Shown: positions 47,782-58,049, numbered from the stretch's first letter. The stretch is DNA of 64,000 nt from Rodentibacter genomosp. 2 (GCA_001999425.1 MLHP01000011.1:1-64000), one strand, 5' to 3'. The notes: generated by a model from the letters alone, not told the origin. A program made the numbers and translations.

Positions 47782-48393
47782 CTATTTTGGGTAAGTTTCA
47801 TTTAAACAAGTATAGCGAGCGTTCATTTTCTCCGCCCATGATTTTAATGATCCCATAAGGGAATGTTTTGTGGCGTAGGTCCAATCATTACGGAAGAGTA
47901 GAAAATCAATCGCACAGACTGCGTTGAGCGTACCGATATTGAGCGCTTCACCGAATAAATCAATGGATTTTTGAATCGCGATGAGACTTTGTTCCGTTCG
48001 TTGGAAAATTTGTTGATGGCGTTCTAGCCACCATTCAGACTGAGGGCGTAGGCGTTTTTCCGGTATAACGGATATTTCATTTTCTAAAATCCCATCGGCT
48101 AAATAATGTAAGCGAAGAATTTGCCAACGTTGCTCTCCGTTGTCATAAAGTGAAGGTTGTGAACCTAAATGATCGAGATATTCTGCAATTAGCGAACTGT
48201 TATATAACCATTCACCATTTGCCATTTGAAGTGCAGGTAAACGCCCAAGAGGGTTGGCTTGGTTATGTGGGGAATGTTTATCCATTCCACTTGTTGCTTG
48301 TAATAATTCAATTTGATTTTGTAATTGGTGATAAGAAATGACACTGCGTACTTTTCGAGCATAGGGGCTGGAATCGGAATACCATAGTTTCAT
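47782..48393 (-). CDS. Glutathione S-transferase-family protein
   Basis: A 203-residue protein with a thioredoxin-like N-domain: MKLWYSDSSPYARKVRSVISYHQ (Ser near the active-site position), then ANPLGRLPALQMANGEWLYNSSLIAEYLD with the cis-Pro and Glu-Ser-like glutathione loop. An all-helical C-domain follows. It is YibF-like. It lies between scrK and scrB with gaps of 65 and 7 bases, which is unusual for a sucrose cluster. Its substrate is unknown, and the link to sugar use is positional only. Confidence 0.83.
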   Translation of the reverse strand: MKLWYSDSSPYARKVRSVISYHQLQNQIELLQATSGMDKHSPHNQANPLGRLPALQMANGEWLYNSSLIAEYLDHLGSQPSLYDNGEQRWQILRLHYLADGILENEISVIPEKRLRPQSEWWLERHQQIFQRTEQSLIAIQKSIDLFGEALNIGTLNAVCAIDFLLFRNDWTYATKHSLMGSLKSWAEKMNARYTCLNETYPK

Positions 48394-48458
48394 AAAATAC
48401 CTTCATTTATGACCGCACTTAATGGAAAGGTGTGTGAAATAAATTCACACTCTTTTGA

Positions 48459-49385
48459 TTAATTTGCCAAAAATTCAGCCAATTGTGATTTATTTGGCAA
48501 AGCAGACATTGCACCTTTTGCTGTTGTTGCCAATGCGCCGCAAGCATTCGCTTGTCGTATAATTTTCACCAACACATCATTGTCTTTCCAATTTGGGTGT
48601 TGAGAAAGACCGGCTAATAATCCACCCACAAAGGCATCGCCCGCTCCGGTGGTATCAACGGGTTTTAACGCTTTGCCCACAACGACATCTTTTTTTCCGG
48701 CAAGATGGTATAGAGCCCCGTCTTTTCCTAGGGTGACGATAATGAGTTTTTCCGGATAAAGTGCGGTGATTTTTTCAAAGGCTTTATCAAGGCTGTCGCT
48801 ATCGGTTAAAAGTGTAAGCTCTTCTTCGGAGAATTTTAATACATCTGCTAACGCCACAGTATCCATCACAACTCTTTTCATTTCCTCTAGGCTAGACCAT
48901 AAAGATTCTCGTAAATTGGGATCGAAAGAGAAGAACCCGCCTGCCACTTTAATGCGGCGGATTGCTTCAAAGGTCGCCTCACGAGAGGGATTATTAATCA
49001 AGGCGATAGAACAACAGTGTAGCCATTCACCACTTTGAAAAGGAGGCAAATCGGTTGTTTGTAAGAATTGATCTGCACTTGGATTGACCATAAACGTGAA
49101 ACTGCGTTCACCATTATCCAATCCGACCACCACAGTTGAGGTGCGGTGTTGTGGATCTAGAATCATATGTGTGGTATCTACATTTTCAGCGTTTAAGGTA
49201 TCTTGCATGAATTGCCCGAGGGGATCTTTTCCTACTCGACCAATAAAAGCACTTTCGCTCCCTAAACGAGCAACGCCCACCGCAACATTTGCCGGTGCGC
49301 CGCCTGCACAACGTAAATAATGATTTTCGCCGTCAGGAATGAGGTCCACCACGGCATCACCGGTTACCCAAATTTTTTGGCTCAT
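48459..49385 (-). CDS. scrK: Fructokinase
   Basis: A 308-residue PfkB-family sugar kinase. The N-terminal CAGGAPANVAVGVARLG and FIGRVGKDPLGQF are the first PfkB signature. The C-terminal DTTGAGDAFVGGLLAGL supplies the catalytic Asp and anion hole. It phosphorylates the fructose released by ScrB. The first gene of scrK-gst-scrB; the ribosome site AAGGAAG fits. No sucrose PTS (scrA) or repressor gene is in the window. Confidence 0.9.
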   Translation of the reverse strand: MSQKIWVTGDAVVDLIPDGENHYLRCAGGAPANVAVGVARLGSESAFIGRVGKDPLGQFMQDTLNAENVDTTHMILDPQHRTSTVVVGLDNGERSFTFMVNPSADQFLQTTDLPPFQSGEWLHCCSIALINNPSREATFEAIRRIKVAGGFFSFDPNLRESLWSSLEEMKRVVMDTVALADVLKFSEEELTLLTDSDSLDKAFEKITALYPEKLIIVTLGKDGALYHLAGKKDVVVGKALKPVDTTGAGDAFVGGLLAGLSQHPNWKDNDVLVKIIRQANACGALATTAKGAMSALPNKSQLAEFLAN

Positions 49386-49447
49386 AGTAATCTTCCTTAT
49401 AAAATAGACTCGGGTGTAAATTCTTTATCTACACTAATTCGTTTTAG

Positions 49448-49481
49448 AAAATAACCGCACTTTAAAAAGTGCGGTTATTTT
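49448..49481. terminator. Uptake-sequence-pair terminator after tyrS
   Basis: Perfect 16-base arms (49448-49463 and 49466-49481) joined by two bases, so the effective loop is four; both arms carry an uptake core. TTTTC follows on the tyrS strand. Confidence 0.65.
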
Positions 49482-49494
49482 GCAGAGTGCTTTA

Positions 49495-50682
49495 TTATTC
49501 GACTGTCACACGGGCGAATTTACGTTTACCCACTTGATAAACATTGGTGCCTTTCGGGGCATTTTCTTTTACGTTCTCCACTTTTTCACCGTTGATTTTG
49601 ACCCCGCCTTGTTGTGCGGAACGAATCGCTTCAGAAGTGGAAGGCACTAATCCCGCTTCTTTTAATAAGGTTGCTAAGCCGATTTCGCCTGTAAAGGTAA
49701 ATTCAGGCATTTCGTCCGGCATTGCGCCTTTTTGGAAACGATTGATAAATTCTTGTTCTGCCGCATTTGCCGCTGCTTCATCGTGGAAACGGGCAATTAA
49801 TTCTTTCGCAAGTAAGATTTTTACGTCACGAGGGTTTTTGCCGTTTTCGACGTCCGCTTTTAATTGGGCGATTTCTGTTAATGGGCGGAATGAAAGAAGA
49901 TGATACCAATCCCACATTAACTCATCAGAAATCGACATCACTTTACCAAACATATCATTTGGCGCTTCGGTGACACCGATATAGTTACCAAGGGATTTTG
50001 ACATTTTTTTCTCGCCGTCTAAACCCACAAGTAATGGCATCGTGATTGCCACCTGCGGTTTTTGACCGGCTGATTTTTGTAATTCGCGACCAACCAATAA
50101 ATTGAATTTTTGGTCAGTACCGCCAAGTTCGACATCTGCATCAAGAGCCACGGAATCATGCCCTTGTAATAGCGGATAAATAAATTCGTGAATTGCAATA
50201 GGTTGATTATTGGTAAAGCGTTTTTTGAAATCATCACGTTCTAACATACGGGCAACGGTATAATTGCTTGCTAGGCGAATCATTCCCTCTGTACCTAATT
50301 TGCCCAACCATTCGGAGTTGAACACGATTTTGGTTTTTTGCGGGTCAAGAATTTTGAAAATTTGCTCTTTATAGGTTTCTGCGTTGCGTAATACATCTTC
50401 GCGGCTTAATGGAGGACGGGTTGTATTTTTACCGGAAGGATCGCCTACCATACCGGTAAAATCACCAATTAAGAAATAAACTTCGTGACCGAGTTGTTGA
50501 AATTGGCGTAACTTGTTTAGCACAACGGTATGCCCTAAATGAATATCCGGTGCGGTAGGGTCGGCGCCTAATTTTACTTTTAATGGGCGATTTTCTTTCA
50601 GCTTTTCGATTAAATCCGTTTCAGAAAGAATTTCATCGGTACCCCGCTTTAGCTCCGCGAGAACAGTGTTAATATCAGTCAT
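49495..50682 (-). CDS. tyrS: Tyrosyl-tRNA synthetase
   Basis: A 395-residue class I synthetase. The HIGH-type motif reads [15 protein letters not shown] (about 46-60) and the KMSKS motif is intact ([13 protein letters not shown], about 228-240). The tyrosine pocket is seen in [28 protein letters not shown]-terminal S4 domain (about 335-395) ends [18 protein letters not shown]. This is the shorter TyrRS type usual in Pasteurellaceae. It is a single-gene unit. Confidence 0.96.
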   Translation of the reverse strand: MTDINTVLAELKRGTDEILSETDLIEKLKENRPLKVKLGADPTAPDIHLGHTVVLNKLRQFQQLGHEVYFLIGDFTGMVGDPSGKNTTRPPLSREDVLRNAETYKEQIFKILDPQKTKIVFNSEWLGKLGTEGMIRLASNYTVARMLERDDFKKRFTNNQPIAIHEFIYPLLQGHDSVALDADVELGGTDQKFNLLVGRELQKSAGQKPQVAITMPLLVGLDGEKKMSKSLGNYIGVTEAPNDMFGKVMSISDELMWDWYHLLSFRPLTEIAQLKADVENGKNPRDVKILLAKELIARFHDEAAANAAEQEFINRFQKGAMPDEMPEFTFTGEIGLATLLKEAGLVPSTSEAIRSAQQGGVKINGEKVENVKENAPKGTNVYQVGKRKFARVTVE

Positions 50683-50879
50683 TATTTATTTCCTAATTAT
50701 GATTTTGAGATGGTTTATTATAGGGATTCTAAAAGATTTGTGAATAAAAAAAATGATGTTTTTAGTTCGTTAAAAACGCATTTCATATCAATGCGTTATT
50801 GATAGTAAATTTAGGGTGTGTTCCGAAATTATAGGAAGCATTCCGAAACTATACCTTAGTAGGTGAGATAATTTTATCC

Positions 50880-51629
50880 TTACTGAATTCCCTTTTGGAA
50901 CATAACGATGACCTTGGCAATATGACGTGTTACCGTTATGACGAACGTGGCAATCTAGTCGAGCGCCTTGAAGCGTTAAAACAGACCACCGCCTACGCTT
51001 ACACCGACAAGGGACAGTTAAGTCAGATAACTGACCCACTAGGCAACAATACCCTGTTTAGCTACGATGATAACGCTCAATTAGCACAAGTCATTGATTA
51101 TTCGGACAATCAAACCCGGTTTAACTATAATGAATGGGGCGGCTCAGTGCACAAACCGATGCCCTCGGTCATACTACAAGCTATGACTACAACGAGCGTC
51201 AACAACTGATTGTGGTGATATTACCGCAATCAAAGCCGCACCACGTATAGTTATGATAATGCGGGGTGTATGACCACGGTCATCGACCCACAGGGCAATA
51301 AAACCGCCTACCAATACCGGGCTGACGGCTTACTCAGCATAAAAAACAATGCCCAAGGTCATCGTTTTCAGTATCATTACGACCAAGCGGGCAGACTGAT
51401 AGAACTGACTAACGAAAACCATGCTGCCTACCGTTTTGTGTATGACGAATCCGATAGAGTGATTTTGGAAAAAGGCTTTGATGATAAGCTGACGCAATAT
51501 GAATACGATGAGCAAGGTCAACTGAGCACCAAAAGGGAGTACGGCATTAGTGAGGCAATAATACCCACAACCCCGAATCAGGTGGCAATCCGTGAAACCG
51601 TCTTCCACTATGACCGCCATCTAGCATAA
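50880..51629 (+). pseudogene. Decayed Rhs (YD-repeat) gene fragment
   Basis: About 250 codons of Rhs-type repeats with several YD units: CYRYDERGNLVERL, TDPLGNNTLFSYD, TSYDYNERQQL, YSYDNAGCMTTVIDPQGN, YHYDQAGRLIEL and YEYDEQGQLST. The frame shifts near 51135 and returns near 51215; between them the repeats read on in another frame (TDALGHTTSYDYNERQ), so at least two indels are present. No start region, N-terminal PAAR/VgrG-linked part or C-terminal toxin remains. It is richer in G+C than its flanks, suggesting foreign origin. Probably the core of a former Rhs effector. Confidence 0.85.
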
Positions 51630-51754
51630 CAAAATCAAGGGCACCAACCATTCTGTTTACAGAATCAATTGAGTATATTAGTTCGATCTGCATTATTTGG
51701 GGGAAAATGTAGTACTAAATCCTTGAGCAGTATCAAAATTTTGAACTAAAACGA

Positions 51755-51792
51755 ATAAAAAAATAGCTAGATCCTTGATGAAGCTAGCTATT
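51755..51792 (-). terminator. Terminator of tRNA-Val
   Basis: AATAGCTAG and CTAGCTATT form a 9-base stem with a 13-base loop, followed on the tRNA strand by TTTTTTT. A second stem (ATCTGTTT/AAACAGAT) lies between it and the tRNA. Confidence 0.75.
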
Positions 51793-51836
51793 CTGTATCT
51801 GTTTTGAACTGTATCAAACAGATTTGAGATAAGTTA

Positions 51837-51913
51837 TGGTGCGACTAGCTGGACTCGAACCAGTGACCCCCACCATGTCAAGGTGGTGCTCTAACCAACT
51901 GAGCTATAGTCGC
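51837..51913 (-). tRNA. tRNA-Val (anticodon GAC)
   Basis: The minus strand gives a complete 77-base cloverleaf: acceptor GCGACTA/TAGTCGC, D-arm TAGCTCAGTTGGTTAGAGC, anticodon stem-loop CCACC-TTGACAT-GGTGG (anticodon GAC, reading GUC/GUU), T-arm with GGTTCGAGTCC, and an encoded CCA end. It resembles E. coli tRNA-Val(GAC) closely. It is a single tRNA gene, with the Rhs remnant about 200 bases past its 3' end. Confidence 0.95.
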
Positions 51914-52145
51914 ATTTGAATGCGGTGGATGATAAACAGTTTTTTTCATGAAGACAAGTAATTTTCTTTAATGATTATTTTAAATGGTAAAAAAATAACC
52001 AGAGCCGTAGGGGGTGATGTAGGGAACTCTTTTTTGATTTTGACTGATTTTCGGCGTATAATGCGCGCCGATTTACATTACTCAAAGATATTTGGGTAAG
52101 TTGGGTTTATTTTTAAAGTTAGCGAAATATTGACGGAGTAGAATG

Positions 52146-53582
52146 ATGTCTAGAAGACTAAGAAGAACGAAGATTGTATGTACTATGGGGCCAGCAACCG
52201 ACCGCGATAACAATCTTGAGAAAATTATTGCAGCGGGTGCAAATGTAGTGCGTATGAATTTTTCGCACGGTACACCTGAAGATCATATTGAGCGTGCTGA
52301 ACGAGTTCGTTCTATTGCGAAAAAATTAGGTAAGACGGTCGCAATTTTAGGGGATTTACAAGGCCCTAAAATTCGTGTTTCTACTTTTAAAGATGGCAAA
52401 ATTTTCTTAAGTGTTGGTGATAAATTTATTCTTGATGCAGAATTACCAAAAGGCGAGGGTAATCAAGAAGCGGTAGGGCTAGACTATAAAACCCTTCCCC
52501 AAGATGTTGTTCCTGGTGATATTCTTTTATTAGATGATGGTCGTGTTCAATTAAAAGTGCTATCAACCGAAGGTGCGAAAGTTTTCACTGAAGTGACTGT
52601 TGGCGGGCCATTATCAAATAATAAGGGGATTAACAAATTAGGTGGCGGTTTATCTGCAGATGCATTAACTGAAAAAGATAAAGCGGATATTATTACTGCT
52701 GCACGTATCGGTGTTGATTTCTTGGCTGTTTCTTTCCCTCGTTCAAGCGCAGATTTAGATTATGCCCGTGAGCTTGCTAAACAGGCCGGTTTAAATGCGA
52801 AAATCGTTGCTAAAGTTGAACGTGCCGAAAGTGTGGCGAGTGATGAAGCAATGGATGATATTATTTTAGCTTCTGACGTTATCATGGTTGCTCGTGGTGA
52901 CTTAGGGGTTGAAATTGGTGATCCTGAATTAGTTGGTGTTCAGAAAAAATTAATTCGTCGTTCACGTCAATTAAACCGTGCGGTGATCACGGCTACACAA
53001 ATGATGGAGTCCATGATTAGTAACCCAATGCCGACCCGTGCGGAGGTTATGGATGTGGCTAACGCAGTATTGGACGGCACTGATGCAGTAATGCTTTCAG
53101 CTGAAACAGCTGCAGGTCAATATCCGTCAGAAACTGTCGCAGCAATGGCGCGTGTTTGTTTAGGTGCGGAAAAAATGCCTAGCATAAATGTATCCCGCCA
53201 TCGTATGGACAAAGAGTTTGATGATATTGAAGAAGCCGTTGCGATGTCTGCCATGTATTCTGCAAACCATATGAAAGGTATTGCGGCAATCGTTACTTTA
53301 ACCCATACCGGTCGTACCGCATTATTAATGTCCCGTATTAGCTCGGGTTTACCGATTTTTGCCTTGTCCCGTAATCAAGAAACCTTAAACCTTTGCGCAT
53401 TATATCGTGGTGTTACTCCGGTATTCAGCGATGCTGAATCTCGTAGCTCAAATGGCGCACAAATGGCAATTGCGTTATTAAAAGAAAAAGGCTACTTAAG
53501 TTCGGGTGATTTAGTGTTACTCACTCAGGGTGATGAGCTAATGAAACATACTAACGTATGCCGTACTTTAATCGTTGAGTAA
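52146..53582 (+). CDS. pykA: Pyruvate kinase, PykA type
   Basis: A 478-residue glycolytic enzyme converting phosphoenolpyruvate and ADP to pyruvate and [23 protein letters not shown] and [14 protein letters not shown] are family starts. The active site has [11 protein letters not shown] (catalytic Lys, Glu), [13 protein letters not shown] and [22 protein letters not shown]. The C-terminal allosteric domain ends ...NVCRTLIVE, closer to E. coli PykA than PykF. Two ATGs stand in tandem (52143, 52146); GGAG spacing and family starts favour 52146. A terminator follows. Confidence 0.95.
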   Translation: MSRRLRRTKIVCTMGPATDRDNNLEKIIAAGANVVRMNFSHGTPEDHIERAERVRSIAKKLGKTVAILGDLQGPKIRVSTFKDGKIFLSVGDKFILDAELPKGEGNQEAVGLDYKTLPQDVVPGDILLLDDGRVQLKVLSTEGAKVFTEVTVGGPLSNNKGINKLGGGLSADALTEKDKADIITAARIGVDFLAVSFPRSSADLDYARELAKQAGLNAKIVAKVERAESVASDEAMDDIILASDVIMVARGDLGVEIGDPELVGVQKKLIRRSRQLNRAVITATQMMESMISNPMPTRAEVMDVANAVLDGTDAVMLSAETAAGQYPSETVAAMARVCLGAEKMPSINVSRHRMDKEFDDIEEAVAMSAMYSANHMKGIAAIVTLTHTGRTALLMSRISSGLPIFALSRNQETLNLCALYRGVTPVFSDAESRSSNGAQMAIALLKEKGYLSSGDLVLLTQGDELMKHTNVCRTLIVE

Positions 53583-53604
53583 TTATCGGGTTAGATAAAA
53601 AGAG

Positions 53605-53628
53605 CGGTGGGTTTTCCCACCGTTTTTT
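53605..53628 (+). terminator. Intrinsic terminator of pykA
   Basis: CGGTGGG and CCCACCG form a 7-base G+C-rich stem with a TTTT loop, followed by TTTTTTATTTTT. It begins 23 bases after the stop codon. Confidence 0.85.
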
Positions 53629-53667
53629 ATTTTTCTCTTGGGAATAAAATCGTCTCGAAAATTATGC

Positions 53668-53742
53668 ATAAATCACTAAAGTGATTTATTCACCCCTTCG
53701 GAGCCGTTGGCAAAGCCAACGTTCAAAAAACTTTGTTTTTTG
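53668..53742. repeat. Run of three tight hairpins between pykA and dnaB
   Basis: Three perfect palindromes stand in line: ATAAATCACT-AA-AGTGATTTAT (53668-53689), CGTTGGC-AAA-GCCAACG (53705-53721) and CAAAAAAC-TTT-GTTTTTTG (53724-53742). Stems are 10, 7 and 8 bases with 2-3 base centres. An uptake core follows at 53745-53753. It lies in the 238-base gap before dnaB, after the pykA terminator. It looks like a compact repeat element or leader structure; no second copy is in this window. Confidence 0.65.
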
Positions 53743-53820
53743 TGACCGCACTTTTTTCTTAAACCTCCTCTCTATTTGCTGTATCATAAACGCCAATTCT
53801 TTTTGTATTTCAAATTATCT

Positions 53821-55227
53821 ATGGCCTCGAAACCGCAAATTACCTCATCAGATAAACAAACCGCACAAGTTAGCATTCCTCCTCATTCCCTTGAAGCCGA
53901 GCAAGCCGTGTTGGGCGGTATTATGTTAAGCAACCAACATTGGGATGGCATTGCCGAGCGTGTGATTGCCGATGATTTCTACACCTTTGCACATCGTGCA
54001 ATTTTTCAAGCAATGGAAGATCTCATACGAAACCAATCGCCCATTGATTTGATTACACTTGATCAGGCGCTAAAGAATAAAGGGATCAGTGAAGAGGTGG
54101 GGGGCTTTGCTTATCTTGCCGAGCTGTCGAATAATACGCCAAATGCCATCAATATTTTGGCCTACGCGGATATTGTTCGAGAAAAAGCAATTTTACGGGA
54201 ATTAATTTCCGTAGGAAATCGTATTGCGGAAAAAAGCTATTCGCCAAAAGGGCAGGATATCAAACTTATTTTAGATGAAGCAGAACGGGAAGTTTTTGCT
54301 ATTGCTGAAAAACGGAGTTCTTCCAATGAGGGGCCACAAAATGTAATTAGTGTGTTACAGAATACGATTGAACGCATTGATACCTTGAGTAAAGTAAAAA
54401 AACATTCCGGAGTAACCGGCGTGACAACCGGTTTTACGGATCTTGATAGAAAAACGGCGGGTCTTCAGCCTTCCGATTTGATTATTGTCGCTGCACGTCC
54501 TTCCATGGGGAAAACGACCTTTGCGATGAATTTATGTGAAAATGCGGCAATGGCAAGTGATAAGCCTGTGTTGGTGTTTAGTTTAGAGATGCCAGCGGAA
54601 CAAATTATGATGCGTATGATTGCCTCTCTTGCCCGAGTGGATCAAACTAAAATTCGTACCGGTCAAGGTTTGGATGAAATTGAATGGAATAAAATCAGCA
54701 GTGTGTTCGGTATGTTTAAACAGAAGAATAATCTTTATATTGATGATTCTTCCGCCTTAACACCAACGGAAGTGCGTTCTCGTGCACGCCGTGTGTATCG
54801 TGAAAATGGCGGGCTCAGCCTCATTATGGTGGATTATTTGCAGCTTATGCGCGCACCGGCATTTTCCGATAACCGTACTTTAGAAATTGCGGAAATTTCT
54901 CGCTCGTTAAAAGCGCTAGCGAAGGAATTGGAAGTACCGGTCATTGCCCTTTCTCAGTTAAACCGAACTTTAGAGCAACGGGCGGATAAACGTCCGGTAA
55001 ACTCGGATTTACGTGAATCGGGCTCTATAGAACAGGATGCCGACTTAATTATGTTTATCTATCGTGATGAAGTTTATAACGATAATTCTGAGGATAAAGG
55101 CGTAGCGGAAATTATCATCGGTAAACAAAGGAACGGTCCGATTGGTCGAGTACGTTTGAAGTTTAACGGACAATTTTCACGTTTCGATAATCTAGCGGAA
55201 CAACGTGAATATCATGATGACTATTAA
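53821..55227 (+). CDS. dnaB: Replicative DNA helicase
   Basis: A 468-residue hexameric helicase. The N-terminal domain begins after a short polar head, at SLEAEQAVLGGIMLSNQHWDGI. The RecA-like domain has Walker A AARPSMGKTTFAMN (about 220-233), Walker B LIMVDYLQLMRA, and the Arg-finger region DLRESGSIEQDADLIMFIYRDE. No intein interrupts it. The start is ATG 53821 (MASKPQITSS); the frame is open to 53776 but without support. alr follows after nine bases. Confidence 0.96.
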   Translation: MASKPQITSSDKQTAQVSIPPHSLEAEQAVLGGIMLSNQHWDGIAERVIADDFYTFAHRAIFQAMEDLIRNQSPIDLITLDQALKNKGISEEVGGFAYLAELSNNTPNAINILAYADIVREKAILRELISVGNRIAEKSYSPKGQDIKLILDEAEREVFAIAEKRSSSNEGPQNVISVLQNTIERIDTLSKVKKHSGVTGVTTGFTDLDRKTAGLQPSDLIIVAARPSMGKTTFAMNLCENAAMASDKPVLVFSLEMPAEQIMMRMIASLARVDQTKIRTGQGLDEIEWNKISSVFGMFKQKNNLYIDDSSALTPTEVRSRARRVYRENGGLSLIMVDYLQLMRAPAFSDNRTLEIAEISRSLKALAKELEVPVIALSQLNRTLEQRADKRPVNSDLRESGSIEQDADLIMFIYRDEVYNDNSEDKGVAEIIIGKQRNGPIGRVRLKFNGQFSRFDNLAEQREYHDDY

Positions 55228-55236
55228 GGAAAAATA

Positions 55237-56319
55237 ATGAACGTAAAACCGGCAACAGCAAAAATTAGTTCGCGAGCCTTAAAACAAAATTTAGTGGTGA
55301 TTAAACAAAAAGCACCCAATAGTAAGATTATTGCGGTAGTGAAAGCCAATGCCTATGGACATGGTGTAGTATTTGTGGCATCGACCTTAGAGAAGGATGT
55401 TGATTGTTTTGGCGTCGCGCGTTTGGAAGAGGCACTTGCGTTACGTTCAAATGGTATCACCAAACCTATTTTGTTATTAGAAGGTTTTTTTGCTGAAAAA
55501 GATTTGCCGATTCTCGCTGTGAATAATATTGAGACCATTGTTCATAATCATGAGCAACTTGAGGCGTTAAAACGAGCAATATTACCAAGCCCGATTAAAG
55601 TATGGCTTAAAATTGATACCGGTATGCACCGTTTGGGCGTAGCCCTTGATGAAGTGGATGAATTTTATCAAGAATTGAAAAAACTCCCTCAAATCCAACC
55701 GCACTTAGGTTTTGTCAGTCATTTTAGTCGGGCTGATGAGCTTGAATCCGACTATACACAACGTCAAATTAATCGCTTTTTATCCGTGACTCAAGATAAA
55801 TCGGGAGAACGCAGCATTGCCGCTTCAGGGGGAATTTTATTTTGGCAAGAATCCCATCTAGATTGGATTCGTCCCGGGATTATTATGTATGGTATTTCAC
55901 CAACGGATACTGTAGGGGAGGAATTTAATTTAACCCCTGTAATGAATTTGACTTCCTCCCTTATCGCCGTTCGTCATCACAAAAAAGGTGAACCGGTCGG
56001 TTATGGCGGGATTTGGACAAGCCCGCACGATACAAGAATTGGAGTTGTTGCCATCGGTTACGGCGATGGTTATCCGCGCGATGTGCCGGAAGGTACGCCC
56101 GTGTATTTAAATGGGCGTATCGTGCCAATTGTAGGTCGCGTGTCTATGGATATGCTCACCGTAGATTTAGGTTGGGATAGCCAAGATCAGGTTGGTGATG
56201 AAGTGATTTTATGGGGTAAACAATTACCTATTGAAACCGTCGCCAAATTTACCGGTATTTTGAGCTATGAATTGATTACCAAATTAACGCCACGTGTTAT
56301 AACCGAGTATGTGGATTAG
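55237..56319 (+). CDS. alr: Alanine racemase
   Basis: A 360-residue PLP enzyme making D-alanine for peptidoglycan. The PLP Lys lies in IIAVVKANAYGHGVVFVA (about 30-47) and the opposing catalytic Tyr in VGYGGIW (about 255). MHRLGVA, VSHFSRADE and VGRVSMDMLTVDLG are further family motifs. The ribosome site AAGGAAAA links it to dnaB, and pgi follows after 26 bases. The dnaB-alr-pgi order matches H. influenzae as I recall it. Confidence 0.95.
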   Translation: MNVKPATAKISSRALKQNLVVIKQKAPNSKIIAVVKANAYGHGVVFVASTLEKDVDCFGVARLEEALALRSNGITKPILLLEGFFAEKDLPILAVNNIETIVHNHEQLEALKRAILPSPIKVWLKIDTGMHRLGVALDEVDEFYQELKKLPQIQPHLGFVSHFSRADELESDYTQRQINRFLSVTQDKSGERSIAASGGILFWQESHLDWIRPGIIMYGISPTDTVGEEFNLTPVMNLTSSLIAVRHHKKGEPVGYGGIWTSPHDTRIGVVAIGYGDGYPRDVPEGTPVYLNGRIVPIVGRVSMDMLTVDLGWDSQDQVGDEVILWGKQLPIETVAKFTGILSYELITKLTPRVITEYVD

Positions 56320-56345
56320 CTTTTAATTAATAGAAAGGAAATAGT

Positions 56346-57995
56346 ATGAAAAATATCAATCCGACGACGACTAATGCGTGGAAAGCATTAGACATTCACC
56401 AAACCGAGTTGGCAAATATCACTATCCAAGATTTATTCCGACAAGAAAAAGATCGCTTTAAGGATTATTCATTAACCTTTAAGGATCAAATCTTAGTGGA
56501 TTTTTCAAAAAATAATATTAATCAGCAAACTCTTTCACTTCTTCGCCAACTGGCGCAAGAATGTTCGCTAGAGAGTGCAAAAGAAGCAATGTTCAACGGT
56601 GAAAAAATTAACCGCACCGAAAATCGTGCTGTATTACATACCGCACTTCGTAACCGTGCGAACACCCCGATTTTTGTCGATGGCAAAGATGTGATGCCGG
56701 AAGTGAATACCGTACTTTCAAAAATGAAAGATTTTTGTCAGCGTGTGATTTCCGGTGAATGGAAAGGCTATACGGGCAAAGCGATTACCGATGTGGTGAA
56801 TATCGGGATTGGCGGCTCGGATTTAGGGCCTTATATGGTAACCGAAGCATTACGCCCTTATAAAAATCACTTAACTATGCATTTTGTGTCAAACGTGGAT
56901 GGGACTCACATTGCGGAAACGCTGAAAAAAGTCAATCTGGAAACCACACTTTTCTTAGTTGCTTCTAAAACCTTTACTACGCAAGAAACGATGACAAACG
57001 CTGAAAGCGCACGTGATTGGCTATTGGCTTCTGCAAAAGATAAAAGTGCGGTAGCAAAACATTTTGCGGCACTTTCTACTAATGGCAAAGCAGTAGGCGA
57101 GTTTGGTATTGATACCAACAATATGTTTGAGTTTTGGGATTGGGTAGGCGGACGTTATTCTTTATGGTCTGCTATTGGTTTATCCATTGCGCTTTCCATT
57201 GGTTTTGACAACTTCGAGCAATTATTAAGCGGGGCACACGAAATGGATAAACATTTCCGTACCGCACCAATCGAACAGAATATCCCAACCACTTTAGCTC
57301 TTGTGGGATTGTGGAACACTAATTTCTTAGGCGCACAAACGGAAGCAATTTTACCTTACGACCAATATTTACATCGTTTTGCTGCTTATTTCCAACAGGG
57401 GAATATGGAATCAAACGGTAAATATGTAGATAGAAACGGTAACGCTATTAGCCATTACCAAACCGGGCCGATTATCTGGGGTGAACCAGGTACAAACGGT
57501 CAGCACGCCTTTTATCAATTAATTCACCAAGGTACAACTTTAATTCCTTGTGATTTTATTGCACCGGCACAAAGTCATAATCCATTAGCGGATCATCATA
57601 ATAAATTGCTGTCTAACTTCTTTGCTCAAACAGAAGCATTAGCGTTCGGTAAAACAAAAGAAGAAGTGGAAGCGGAATTTGTTAAGGCCGGTAAATCCTT
57701 AGATGAGGTAAAAGAGATTGTTCCGTTTAAAGTGTTTACCGGTAACAAACCGACCAATTCTATCTTGGTTCAAAAAATTACCCCGTTCACTTTAGGAGCA
57801 TTGATCGCTATGTATGAGCATAAAATCTTTGTGCAAGGCGTGATTTTTAATATTTTCAGCTTTGATCAATGGGGCGTGGAATTGGGTAAACAACTGGCTA
57901 ACCGTATCCTGCCGGAATTAGCGGGCAGCGAAAATGTATCAAGCCACGACAGCTCAACAAACGGATTGATCAATCAATTTAAAGCATGGCGATAA
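56346..57995 (+). CDS. pgi: Glucose-6-phosphate isomerase
   Basis: A 549-residue cytosolic enzyme interconverting glucose 6-phosphate and fructose 6-phosphate. The signatures are [38 protein letters not shown] (family signature 1) and [16 protein letters not shown] (signature 2). The catalytic Glu lies in [15 protein letters not shown] and the catalytic Lys near the C-terminus. Length equals E. coli Pgi (549). The ribosome site AGAAAGGAA is good. It ends just before an imperfect uptake-sequence hairpin. Confidence 0.96.
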   Translation: MKNINPTTTNAWKALDIHQTELANITIQDLFRQEKDRFKDYSLTFKDQILVDFSKNNINQQTLSLLRQLAQECSLESAKEAMFNGEKINRTENRAVLHTALRNRANTPIFVDGKDVMPEVNTVLSKMKDFCQRVISGEWKGYTGKAITDVVNIGIGGSDLGPYMVTEALRPYKNHLTMHFVSNVDGTHIAETLKKVNLETTLFLVASKTFTTQETMTNAESARDWLLASAKDKSAVAKHFAALSTNGKAVGEFGIDTNNMFEFWDWVGGRYSLWSAIGLSIALSIGFDNFEQLLSGAHEMDKHFRTAPIEQNIPTTLALVGLWNTNFLGAQTEAILPYDQYLHRFAAYFQQGNMESNGKYVDRNGNAISHYQTGPIIWGEPGTNGQHAFYQLIHQGTTLIPCDFIAPAQSHNPLADHHNKLLSNFFAQTEALAFGKTKEEVEAEFVKAGKSLDEVKEIVPFKVFTGNKPTNSILVQKITPFTLGALIAMYEHKIFVQGVIFNIFSFDQWGVELGKQLANRILPELAGSENVSSHDSSTNGLINQFKAWR

Positions 57996-58008
57996 ATTAA
58001 TTGGAGTG

Positions 58009-58038
58009 AAAAGTGCGGTCGATTTTGACCGAACTTTT
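58009..58038. terminator. Imperfect uptake-sequence-pair terminator after pgi
   Basis: AAAAGTGCGGTC and GACCGAACTTTT pair over 12 bases with one mismatch, a 6-base loop and a T-run. One arm keeps the exact uptake core; the other has A where C is expected. Confidence 0.65.
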
Positions 58039-58049
58039 TATGAAAGACA

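Noticed and set aside
50788..51039. 83-codon minus-strand frame opposite the Rhs remnant
   Set aside because: Antisense of YD-repeat sequence; no independent support.
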